A stretch of DNA of 64,000 nt from CAYZQH01 sp050300015. Lineage in GTDB: Bacteria; Pseudomonadota; Gammaproteobacteria; Pseudomonadales; Cellvibrionaceae. Shown piece after piece: positions 35,205-42,601 of the stretch. Location of the stretch: the NCBI GenBank assembly GCA_050300015.1, contig JBNKWZ010000008.1:186001-250000 (forward strand). The letters run 5' to 3'. Position numbers and translations under genes: made by a program. The notes beneath the pieces were generated by a model, which saw only the letters and a list, made by a program, of their open reading frames with translations, made no database searches and was not told the origin of the DNA. The stretch's first letter is position 1. Every line of letters starts with the position of its first letter.

Positions 35205-36279
35205 GGTTAAGGCCTCCTATCCACCGTACCGCCTTGGCAGGCTCGGTGACCACTTGCTCACCCAAACTCAAACCCGATAATACGGGTTGTATCTGAGCAT
35301 TGCTCGACATCGCCGGCCCCAGGCGCAGCACGCGAAAGTTAAGCGATGCGTCCGACAATACGTACACCCCGGTGATTTCACCGCGTTTGACCAAAGCGCG
35401 GGTAGGCACCACCAATTGCTCGGAAGACCCGAGCGGGAAGCGCACCTTAACCAGCGTGCCGGGCGTGGCGGCATTTAAATCTTTACCCGTTTGTCCTTTG
35501 GGTAAGTCCACCAATATTCGAAAGCTTTGGCTTGCCACATCGGCACTGGGCGGGAAGCGCAATTTTTGCGAGGCGAGCTCGGTGCCGTCCGCCAAGGTGA
35601 CCAATGCACTGGGGTTATGCCGAACCTTCGCCGCCACAGATGAAGGCAGGTTGACCGCCACTCTTAGCTGTTGCAAAGACAGTCCTGTTAATAACGGAGT
35701 ACCGGGGGCCACGGTTTCGCCCACTTGCACGTGGCGCTCCAATACCACGCCGGCGTAGGGTGCTGTAATTTGCGTGTACGACAGGTTTTGCTTTGCGCTT
35801 TCAAGCGCTGCGTTGGCGGCCTCCAAACGTGCGTTGGCCGCGGCCAACGCGGTTTGTGCTTTGTCGAAGTCGGCCTTGGAAATCAGCTTTTTGTTAAACA
35901 CGGTCTGCGCACGGGCAAACGCGCGCTCGGCATCGGCCTGATGTGTCGTGGCCTCTTGCCGTTGCGCGCTGGCGGATGCCACCGCCGCTTGTTGCTCAAC
36001 GCTTGTGATCTCTACCACCAAAGCACCCTTGGCCACCAAATCGCCCACGTCAAAGGGCAGTTGAGTGATGCGCCCAGCCGTTTGGGCCGATACCGTGGCG
36101 CGGTTGACGGCCTCCAATACACCATCAAAGGTCAGGGCCTCTTCCACTGGTACACGTTGTATCGAGGTAGTAGCAAGCGCTGGTGGTAATGGGCGTTCAG
36201 CCACCGGCTGCTCTTTTTCGCAGGCGGTGATGGCCAATGTCAGCACTAGCGCGAGGGCTTTAGGGGTGAGGTGTTTCAT
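35197..36279 (-). CDS. RND periplasmic adaptor (membrane fusion protein), lipoprotein
   Basis: A 360-residue adaptor joining the inner-membrane pump to an outer-membrane channel. Seen: a lipoprotein signal ending LAITAC, the lipoyl halves (AGRITQLPFDVGDLVAKG and TQITAPYAGVVLERHVQVGETV), a coiled-coil hairpin between them rich in Ala, Gln and Glu, a beta-barrel, and a C-terminal membrane-proximal domain ending RWIGGLNRE. Start: ATG 36279 is preferred because it follows GGAA at good spacing and begins a proper signal peptide (MKHLTPKAL); an upstream in-frame ATG would add a non-signal leader. The downstream pump gene overlaps it by 8 nt. Confidence 0.93.
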   Translation of the reverse strand: MKHLTPKALALVLTLAITACEKEQPVAERPLPPALATTSIQRVPVEEALTFDGVLEAVNRATVSAQTAGRITQLPFDVGDLVAKGALVVEITSVEQQAAVASASAQRQEATTHQADAERAFARAQTVFNKKLISKADFDKAQTALAAANARLEAANAALESAKQNLSYTQITAPYAGVVLERHVQVGETVAPGTPLLTGLSLQQLRVAVNLPSSVAAKVRHNPSALVTLADGTELASQKLRFPPSADVASQSFRILVDLPKGQTGKDLNAATPGTLVKVRFPLGSSEQLVVPTRALVKRGEITGVYVLSDASLNFRVLRLGPAMSSNAQIQPVLSGLSLGEQVVTEPAKAVRWIGGLNRE

Positions 36280-36316
36280 GGTGTTCCCTTTTTGATTAAC
36301 CGTCGTGGACATGTCG

Positions 36317-36538
36317 CTACGCGTTAAAAGCCTGGCCAGGCTTAACACCCAGTTTTTTTAAAGCAACGGCCAGAGGACAAAACCCCGTAAAAGAGGTTTG
36401 CAATAAGTTTAGCCCCACAAAGGCGGTAAAACCCAAAAAGTAAGGATGAACCCAATAGGCCAGGGCCAGGGAGACCAAAATAAAGGTGCCAGCTAAGCGC
36501 AATACCCATTGATCAAGGTTTGAATGTATGTGTGTCAT
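36317..36538 (-). CDS. DUF2892 (YgaP-like) small membrane protein
   Basis: A 73-residue inner-membrane protein. Seen: two hydrophobic segments, LRLAGTFILVSLALAYWVHPYFLGFTAFVGLNLLQTSFTGFCPLAVALKKLGVK, matching DUF2892, the membrane part of the rhodanese YgaP. The conserved FTGFCP cysteine is present. Family genes commonly lie in sulfide or persulfide detoxification operons under BigR/YgaV-type repressors, and such a repressor is the next gene upstream, 30 nt away. Confidence 0.9.
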   Translation of the reverse strand: MTHIHSNLDQWVLRLAGTFILVSLALAYWVHPYFLGFTAFVGLNLLQTSFTGFCPLAVALKKLGVKPGQAFNA

Positions 36539-36568
36539 AGAACCTCCTGAGGTTTAAATGCACGCCTG

Positions 36569-36871
36569 TTAGGCGCAAAAATGGCTTTGTAGTACACGGA
36601 TAATGTCCAACGAGGGACCATCGGTTAAGCGGTAAAAAATGGTTTGCGCCTCACGTCGGGTATTGACCAAGTCATCACCGCGGAGCTTGGCCAAATGTTG
36701 AGAAAGCGCTGATTGTGACAGAGGCACCCGCTGGTTGATTTCACTGACGGTCAATTCGCCCTCCGCCAAAGCGCATAGCACTTGCAAGCGGTAGGGGTTG
36801 GCCAGGGCTTTTAAAAGCTGGCTTGCGGCCAGAGCATGGGGTTGTAGGGCTTCAATATTGGCAGTGTTCAT
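36569..36871 (-). CDS. ArsR family repressor, BigR/SqrR-like persulfide sensor candidate
   Basis: A 100-residue winged-helix regulator. Seen: LLKALANPYRLQVLCALAEGELTVSEINQRVPLSQSALSQHLAKLRGDDLVNTRREAQTIFYRL, which follows the BigR/YgaV/SqrR pattern very closely, including the RREAQTIFYRL wing. Two cysteines, one in VLCALAEGE and one near the end (SHFCA), are placed like the redox pair that senses reactive sulfur in that subfamily. This sensing role is inferred. The start ATG 36871 is chosen because the upstream extension crosses the operator/promoter region. It heads an operon with DUF2892 and the RND pair. Confidence 0.88.
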   Translation of the reverse strand: MNTANIEALQPHALAASQLLKALANPYRLQVLCALAEGELTVSEINQRVPLSQSALSQHLAKLRGDDLVNTRREAQTIFYRLTDGPSLDIIRVLQSHFCA

Positions 36872-36900
36872 AAGTGCGTTGGCGCCGGTGTACTGATTAA

Positions 36901-36932
36901 AATTAGATAACTCTAAATTAGTATCAACTAAT
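36901..36932 (-). promoter_or_regulatory. Operator dyads in front of the ArsR/RND operon
   Basis: ATTAGTATCAACTAAT (36917-36932) is a perfect 6-bp inverted repeat with a 4-nt centre. Next to it AATTAGATAACTCTAAATT (36901-36919) forms a second, imperfect dyad. The AT-rich ATTAG/CTAAT wording resembles operators of BigR-type repressors. Position just upstream of the regulator start fits autorepression. Confidence 0.55.
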
Positions 36933-37070
36933 ATAGTGGCTTTTGAGGTGGTTTGCAAGGTGAGTTTGTAGGGGCGCATCATCTCACGTCATCGCGGCGC
37001 TATGCCCTTTGAAGACTGCGGCTACAAAGCTACACTATGCGGCTTTCGGTCATAGGCAGGTGGTTTTAAA

Positions 37071-37577
37071 GTGAAGGTATGGGGTTTAAGTTTGGGGGTG
37101 GTGTTTGGGTTATTGTTGCTACCTGGGTGCGGCGCGTTTTTACCTGGGGTAAAACCTGCCCCTGTTTATGTGATCAAAACCGGTGCCAAAGCAAACCTCG
37201 CCGCCGAGGCCCAAGTGGCCGCCACCTTGCGCGAACATTATCGTCAGTGGGCGGGTGTACCGCGCAAATCTGGCGGTATGAGCCCCAAGGGGGTGGATTG
37301 CTCGGGTTTGGTGTATATCACCTATAAAGAGAAGTTTGGCATCGAGCTTCCACGATCTTCCGCATTACAAAAAACGGTAGGGGTTGAGGTGGCCAAGGCT
37401 GAGCTGCGCCCCGGAGATTTGGTATTTTTTAGAACACAATTGATCAATCGTCACGTGGGCCTTTACATGGGTAAGGGAGAATTTATGCATGTGTCCTCTA
37501 AGCGCGGCGTGATGATTTCGCGTTTTACGGACCACTATTGGAAGGGGCGATACGTCACTGCCAGGCGTGTTCAATAA
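37071..37577 (+). CDS. NlpC/P60 lipoprotein (MepS-like peptidoglycan hydrolase)
   Basis: A 168-residue lipoprotein endopeptidase expected to cut murein cross-links. Seen: a lipoprotein signal ending LLPGC (Cys20), then the NlpC/P60 core with nucleophile Cys77 in GVDCSGLVYITY, LPRSSALQ, LRPGDLVFF, His128 in RHVGLYMG and His140 in FMHVSS. This is the Spr/MepS arrangement and length. The start is GTG 37071. It is divergent from the ArsR operon and convergent with the MATE gene. Confidence 0.93.
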   Translation: MKVWGLSLGVVFGLLLLPGCGAFLPGVKPAPVYVIKTGAKANLAAEAQVAATLREHYRQWAGVPRKSGGMSPKGVDCSGLVYITYKEKFGIELPRSSALQKTVGVEVAKAELRPGDLVFFRTQLINRHVGLYMGKGEFMHVSSKRGVMISRFTDHYWKGRYVTARRVQ

Positions 37578-37598
37578 TACAATGACGCGCTGTGTGGG

Positions 37599-38939
37599 TT
37601 AAGTGGGTAAGCCCGTATAAATCACGCGTCGCTGCAACCAAAGGCAAATCGCTCGTAACACCACGTAACTGATAAAACTCCACCACAAACCTTGCACGCC
37701 AAACGGTTTTAATAACCAATAGCACAGCATAAACCCCAAAAACGACAGCACGGAGGCATTGCGCATGGCTGCAGCCTGGGTGGCTCCAATAAAAATACCA
37801 TCCAGTTGAAACGCCGCAAACGACAACGCAATGTAAAGGGCCATCCACGGTAATAACTGCTGTGCTTGCACTTGCGTGGCGCGATCTACTGTTAGTGTCG
37901 CGACGATATCACTTCCTAGCAGCCCAAAAACGAGAGATAAAACTACAGCGATGCTTGCCGCCAAATGGGTGGTGAGACGAATGCTGTTTTGTAAGCGGTG
38001 TTTGTTTTTTGCGCCAATACTGTTGCCTACCAACGACTCTGCCACAAAAGCGAAACCATCCAAAAAAAACGCGCTAAACGAAATACACTGTAAAAGGATA
38101 TGATTGGCTGCCAATACGGTCGTGCCAAAGGCGGCACTGGCGTTGGTAAACCAAGCAAAGCTTAGCAACAAAAATAGGGTGCGAATAAACATATCGCGAT
38201 TGTGGCTTAACATGGGTTTGAGCGCATGCCATTGCAAGCTGTTACGCAAGGTGGCAGTTAGATTAAACGCCGTAAAATGTTTACGCGTTGCTAAAAACAG
38301 TACCCCCGAGGTAACCCAAAAAACACACCATTCGGCGATAACGGTACCCAGGGCAACGCCGCGCACCCCCATTTGTAGCCCATAGCCCAAGCCAACATCC
38401 AACACAATATTTAGGGCATTTAAAGCCACTTGCATAACCAGTAAATGCCGCGTTTTACCCAAACCAATTAACAAGCCGGAATAAACGTATAGGCATAGGG
38501 TAGCGGGTGCCCCCCAAATGCGTATGGCAAAATACGTTTGGGAAAGCTGTTCCACATCTGTATGGGCTTGCAAAAGTGAAAATGCCGCAAATTGTAAGGG
38601 CGCTTGTAAAGTCACTAAGATGAGTGACAATGCCGCCGCTATAAACAGGCCACTGAAAATGGTTTGCAGCATGCTTTGCCAGGCCCGTGCCCCTACAGCT
38701 TGTGCCACAAAGCCTGTAGTGCTCATGCGTAAAAAACCACAAGCCCAAAATAAAAAGTTAAAACATAGTACGGAAAGTGCAAGCGCGCCCAATCCTTTTG
38801 GTGAGGCGCCGTGTCCAATAACTGCTGTATCGGCAAGCCCCAATAACGGGGTGGCAGCATTGGCAATAATGACTGGCCAAGCGGAAGCCAGAACGCTGCG
38901 ATAACTAAGGTTTGGTTGGCGCGCGCTTTTTATTTCCAT
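37599..38939 (-). CDS. MATE family efflux transporter (DinF-like)
   Basis: A 446-residue inner-membrane multidrug/toxin antiporter with about twelve helices. Seen: the N-terminal LASAWPVIIANAATPLLGLADTAVIGHGASPKGLGALAL, the DinF-type LRMSTTGFVAQAVGA block, and a second half repeat with FFLDGFAFVAESLVGNSIGA. Length and two-fold repeat are normal. Driving ion and substrate cannot be told from sequence. It stands alone; a MITE-like element lies just upstream of its start. Confidence 0.93.
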   Translation of the reverse strand: MEIKSARQPNLSYRSVLASAWPVIIANAATPLLGLADTAVIGHGASPKGLGALALSVLCFNFLFWACGFLRMSTTGFVAQAVGARAWQSMLQTIFSGLFIAAALSLILVTLQAPLQFAAFSLLQAHTDVEQLSQTYFAIRIWGAPATLCLYVYSGLLIGLGKTRHLLVMQVALNALNIVLDVGLGYGLQMGVRGVALGTVIAEWCVFWVTSGVLFLATRKHFTAFNLTATLRNSLQWHALKPMLSHNRDMFIRTLFLLLSFAWFTNASAAFGTTVLAANHILLQCISFSAFFLDGFAFVAESLVGNSIGAKNKHRLQNSIRLTTHLAASIAVVLSLVFGLLGSDIVATLTVDRATQVQAQQLLPWMALYIALSFAAFQLDGIFIGATQAAAMRNASVLSFLGFMLCYWLLKPFGVQGLWWSFISYVVLRAICLWLQRRVIYTGLPT

Positions 38940-38959
38940 TTTAAATGCCCTAAATTCAG

Positions 38960-39227
38960 CTTAAGGGCGCCTCTAAAAATAGAAATTCTTCGTGAGAGCC
39001 AGGGCGCACGGCCTGGATGACTGCATGGACGCAGAAGGTAGAGCAACGCATGGAGCAGGTGCCGAGAACCGCGGTTTACACGGGGTAAACCATGAATTAC
39101 TTCCTTGTAATTCACCCTGCGGGCAGCTGAGCGGTGCAAATTGACTATCCTGCCAATTTGTGAAGGTTCGAGAACGAAGATTGCACCGCTATCGCAGAAA
39201 ACGTGCATTTTTAGAAGCGCCTTTAAG
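38960..39227. repeat. 268-bp MITE-like element, copy B
   Basis: Terminal inverted repeats of about 21 bp: the left end contains AAGGGCGCCTCTAAAAAT, the right end ATTTTTAGAAGCGCCTTT; 19 of 21 positions pair. The interior shares long blocks with 20348-20563 and a central block with 8684-8760 and 19288-19377. There is no transposase frame. The right end supplies the stop codon of the neighbouring lipoprotein gene. Confidence 0.8.
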
Positions 39228-39657
39228 GATTCACTGGAAATAATTCGATAGGCAAGGGTTGAAGGTCTAAAGTTAGGCTGCTGTAGTTTTTATTAATATT
39301 CGCACTTAAATCGGCCGTACTACCGCATTGCCCATCGGCGCCTTTAAAATAAATTTCCACAGCGTGGTCAAAGCGTTCATATTGACATTCGAACACTTTG
39401 CTTGATGAAAAAGTGCGCGCCAAGGTCAGTGTGCAGTCAGTTTGATTTAAAAAATCCAACTGCACGCGACTGCCATATTCTGTATTGACCCAGCTGCCCA
39501 CCAAAGGCGGTGGTGGTGTTACACAACTCACTCCCATCAGTAATAAACAGGTTAATAAAAAAGGCGTGCGCGAGTATTTAAATAATTGTGACGGTGTGCA
39601 GGCTTTGTGTGTGCGATGTTTAACGAACATTAGTTGAACTCTATTGTTGATTGGCAA
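39223..39657 (-). CDS. Small lipoprotein, function unknown
   Basis: A frame of up to 144 residues with a lipoprotein signal ending LLLMGVSC and a mature part beginning VTPPPPLVGSWVNTEYGSRVQLDF, a beta-rich pattern with four cysteines (for example FECQYERF and DGQCGS) that may form disulfides. No family recognised. The start is uncertain; ATG at codon 10 (MFVKHRT) is an alternative. Its stop codon lies inside the terminal repeat of the element at 38960-39227, so insertion of that element may have replaced the original C-terminus. Confidence 0.6.
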   Translation of the reverse strand: MPINNRVQLMFVKHRTHKACTPSQLFKYSRTPFLLTCLLLMGVSCVTPPPPLVGSWVNTEYGSRVQLDFLNQTDCTLTLARTFSSSKVFECQYERFDHAVEIYFKGADGQCGSTADLSANINKNYSSLTLDLQPLPIELFPVNP

Positions 39658-39863
39658 AAGTTTTGTGAAGGCTTTGCGATTTTTTAAATGACTCTCTAAT
39701 GCTTTAACTTAGTGTGAATTGCTAACTGATTATATAAAAAATAATGGCTACACTGTTTACTTCACACTTTTGATTTGAGATTTTGGTTTAAATTAAAGGT
39801 AATGACAGCACAATAAATCCATTTGGGCCACCAGCGATTCCCGCGCACCCCATCTGCGAGTAG

Positions 39864-40971
39864 CAGTGCAGTAGCACCACCACTACTTCAAGCAGTTCCA
39901 GTTCATCCAGCTCCGGTACTTCAAGCTCGGGCGTGATAACCTCTAAACCCTGGCTGCAAACTGGCGGTAACCTTTTTGTCGATGCCGCATTATACGTGAC
40001 CCCTGACGTTGTGAGCCAAATAGAACAAACGTTGGTATTGGTAGGCTCTGAACAAGAGGCGGCACAAATGCGCCAAACCATGACTCAACCTACGGCGATT
40101 TGGTTGGATCGTATTGAAGCCATTGCCGGGGGTGAAGGCAATAACGGGCGCTTGGGCTTAGAGGCGCAACTTCAAAATGCTTTGGCTTACCAAGCCTCCC
40201 TTGCTGAGGAAGACGAATTGCTGCCTACCACGGTGGTGACGGTATTAAACAATTTGCCAGGGCGCGATTGTACGGCAACAACGTCTAATGCCACTTTGTT
40301 ACCTACCCGAGAGAATTTTGCGCATTATAAAATTGAGTTTATTGAGGTGATAGCGCACCACTTTGAGCAGTACCCCAGTTTGCGCATCGTGATAATTTTA
40401 GAGCCCAATGCTTTGATGGACTACATCCATGGGAATGAGCATGCAGACTGCGCCATATTACTGGACGATGGTATTCATGCCAAAGCGCTCAGAGCGGCGG
40501 CATGGTTGTCTTGGTTGGTGTCGCAGGCTATGGGAGACAGCGCCATTGCAATTTTCGGTTTCGCCACCAATGTGGCCGGCTACATCCCTCTTTTATACCA
40601 GCCGATGATGCCCGCGCAAGCGATGCCTACCGCAGCGATCCCTACCGCACACTGCAAGGGGATTTGAACGCCGGGCTCACCATTGGGCCGACACCTGCGG
40701 GGCTTGTCACGGCAACTATATTGACGATGGCTTGGCGGCCACTATGAATATCGACCCCAATAACTGGGTACACGCCAGCGATGAGGGACTTGCCCAGTAT
40801 ATTGAAGACAATATGCCCTCCGGTCAGGTGGAAAACTGCATGGGCCAATGTGCAGCGGATGTGGCCGAGTTTGTAAAGGGCTTGCAGTGGGGCGGTGCCG
40901 CCAATGGCCGAAATGGCCAATGCAAGCCCTTAAAATACAAGGAGATTTACACATTTTCGCCAGTATTTTAA
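39864..40971 (+). pseudogene. Decayed GH6 cellulase joined to a cytochrome c domain
   Basis: No intact frame spans the region, but pieces are recognisable. Just after a TAG (39861) a Ser/Thr linker runs in frame into a GH6-like domain: AIWLDRIEAI, LPGRDCTA, LRIVIILEPNALMDYI and IFGFATNVAGYIPL. The catalytic acid of EPDSL in GH6 is Asn here, and the DAGHAGWLGW segment is missing. After a frame change (about 40610-40670) comes a c-type cytochrome piece: WADTCGACHG (haem CxxCH), NMPSGQ (possible Met ligand) and CAADVAEFVKGL. The N-terminal signal peptide and any binding module are gone. Cellvibrionaceae encode secreted binding-domain/cytochrome proteins, so the cytochrome end may derive from one. 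Confidence 0.7.
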
Positions 40972-41050
40972 GGGCGCACAATTCACTAGATAGGAGATCT
41001 ATTGAATTGACAGGTTAATAGAGCGGCAATATTTTATGTCGGGTTAATCA
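40920..41050. repeat. Dispersed repeat with perfect 13-bp inverted repeat
   Basis: GCCCTTAAAATAC (40926-40938) pairs perfectly with GTATTTTAAGGGC (40963-40975) across a 24-nt loop; the downstream part AGATAGGAGATCTA to GACAGGTTAATAG is shared with 15773-15882. The repeat begins inside the end of the decayed GH6/cytochrome frame and provides its stop. Confidence 0.65.
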
Positions 41051-41072
41051 GTAGAGTAAGTGTTTCAAAATG

Positions 41073-42434
41073 TCACCATGTGGCCTCTTGACGCTCTGCG
41101 GGCTGCTTCATCACCGTATACCAGTCTAATTTACGTGTACTCAACATAATTAGAGTCAGTACGGCAAACAGCAGGCATGAGCCCATTAGCAAGGCATAGT
41201 CTTCCGACTGTAAAAGACCATACAGCATGGCGTAGAGCAAAGCCAAAGCACTGGTAAAGCTTGCGGCGCGCAGGGTGCTACCCAATGTGTGCGCCACGTA
41301 AACACCAATTAACAAAATGCAAGCACAAGCTGCGATTAGATACGCCCAGCCAAACATCATATGCTCCGATAGCGAAACCAAAAGCAAGTAAAACAACGCT
41401 AAGGCCAGGCCCACCAAGCCATATTGCACCGGGTGCACGCGTAGCGCCTTTAGCACCTCGAATAGAAAGAACCCAGCAAAGGTCAGTACGATAAACATCA
41501 GCGCATACTTAATGGCGCGGTCACTTTTCACGTACTGGTTTGTTGGATCGATAAAATCGACACCCAATGTTTTTTGTTTAAAGGTGTTGCACTGGCCCTT
41601 TTCATAGCAAAGTGAAAAAGCACTTTGCATATTGGTGGAAAAATACGTGGTACGCCAATGGGCTTCGAAGCCCTGATCAGAAATGTAATGTTCAACTGGA
41701 AGGTATTGCCCTTGAAAACTTGGGTGCGGCCAATCCGACTGCATGTGCACATGGGATTCTTCTGCCAGAGGGGTGACCTCCAAACGAGAGGTCCCCATTA
41801 ACCTCAGCCGCACTTCATAGTTCAAGTGCTTGGTGTCTTTAGGGTCAAAAGTAGGGAGTTCTGCATGAACGCCTTGGCCTAACATTGCCAGTTGGGTGCC
41901 GGGTTTTACGGTGCGTTCGACAGTATCGGTGACCAGTTTTACGGCACTTTCAAACCCTCTCGGGTCGGCGACGCCAACGGCAACAAAGGGCACATGAAAA
42001 GTGTAGGCACTGAGGCTATCGGCATTCAGACCATAGTGTTTAGGGACAACAAACTCGCCTTTTAAAGTACTATTGGCGTGGTACAAAAGCGCGTCAAAAA
42101 TACCTCGGCGCCGCACCTCCGATTGTAAATCCAAAGTGGCATTTAAAGTCTTTGGCAAAAAAACCAATTCACCTTTTTGCTGAGTCTCCTCATAGGTGCC
42201 AGCACCGTATTCGCCTGATTTTCGCAAAACTTTGACGGTTTTGGTGTAAGGCACCACTAATATGGGGCCGGTGAGGGTTTGTGCGTGGCTGGTGCTGTTC
42301 GCAATAGAGATTAAAGCTTGGTCACGCGTGTGGCCGCGTTCGCGAATCAAACCGTCTATCATGCTAATGGGGATCATCAAAAACAGGGTAATACCTGCCA
42401 TGATAATAAATTTTATAAAAAGAGGCTTTTTCAT
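41073..42434 (-). CDS. creD: CreD family inner-membrane protein
   Basis: A 453-residue membrane protein of the CreD/CET family. Seen: an N-terminal helix (LFIKFIIMAGITLFLMIPISMIDGLI) followed by RGHTRDQALISIANSTSHAQTLTGPILVVPYTK, a long soluble periplasmic part, and several C-terminal helices (from about residue 310). These are the CreD hallmarks. CreD is induced by CreBC and linked to envelope integrity and beta-lactam response. The start ATG 42434 is chosen over an upstream one because GGAG precedes it and it begins the anchor. A row of cre-tag-like repeats lies upstream. Confidence 0.93.
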   Translation of the reverse strand: MKKPLFIKFIIMAGITLFLMIPISMIDGLIRERGHTRDQALISIANSTSHAQTLTGPILVVPYTKTVKVLRKSGEYGAGTYEETQQKGELVFLPKTLNATLDLQSEVRRRGIFDALLYHANSTLKGEFVVPKHYGLNADSLSAYTFHVPFVAVGVADPRGFESAVKLVTDTVERTVKPGTQLAMLGQGVHAELPTFDPKDTKHLNYEVRLRLMGTSRLEVTPLAEESHVHMQSDWPHPSFQGQYLPVEHYISDQGFEAHWRTTYFSTNMQSAFSLCYEKGQCNTFKQKTLGVDFIDPTNQYVKSDRAIKYALMFIVLTFAGFFLFEVLKALRVHPVQYGLVGLALALFYLLLVSLSEHMMFGWAYLIAACACILLIGVYVAHTLGSTLRAASFTSALALLYAMLYGLLQSEDYALLMGSCLLFAVLTLIMLSTRKLDWYTVMKQPAERQEATW

Positions 42435-42505
42435 AGGGCCATGCTCCAAGTCAGAGAGGTTCAAAATCCATAGTTCCAAGCTTGGTGCACAACCGTACTC
42501 ACTGA

Positions 42506-42543
42506 GTGTGGCCCGTGTGAAGTTTGTGTGGAGATTGTGTGGA
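42506..42543 (-). promoter_or_regulatory. Tandem CreB-binding (cre/blr tag) repeats
   Basis: On the minus strand TCCAC-N6-TCCAC-N6-TTCAC-N6-CACAC (42543 down to 42506) repeats with an exact 11-nt period. The known cre/blr tag is TTCAC-N6-TTCAC. It lies about 70-110 nt upstream of the creD start, where CreB would activate. Confidence 0.75.
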
Positions 42544-42601
42544 GATTTGAAGAAGGTAGATAGAGTCGTTCAGGTGGCGACGGCGTAACTTCAGCTCAGG
42601 T

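Noticed and set aside
39788..40081. 97-residue minus-strand frame
   Set aside because: Antisense of the GH6 remnant and its Ser linker.
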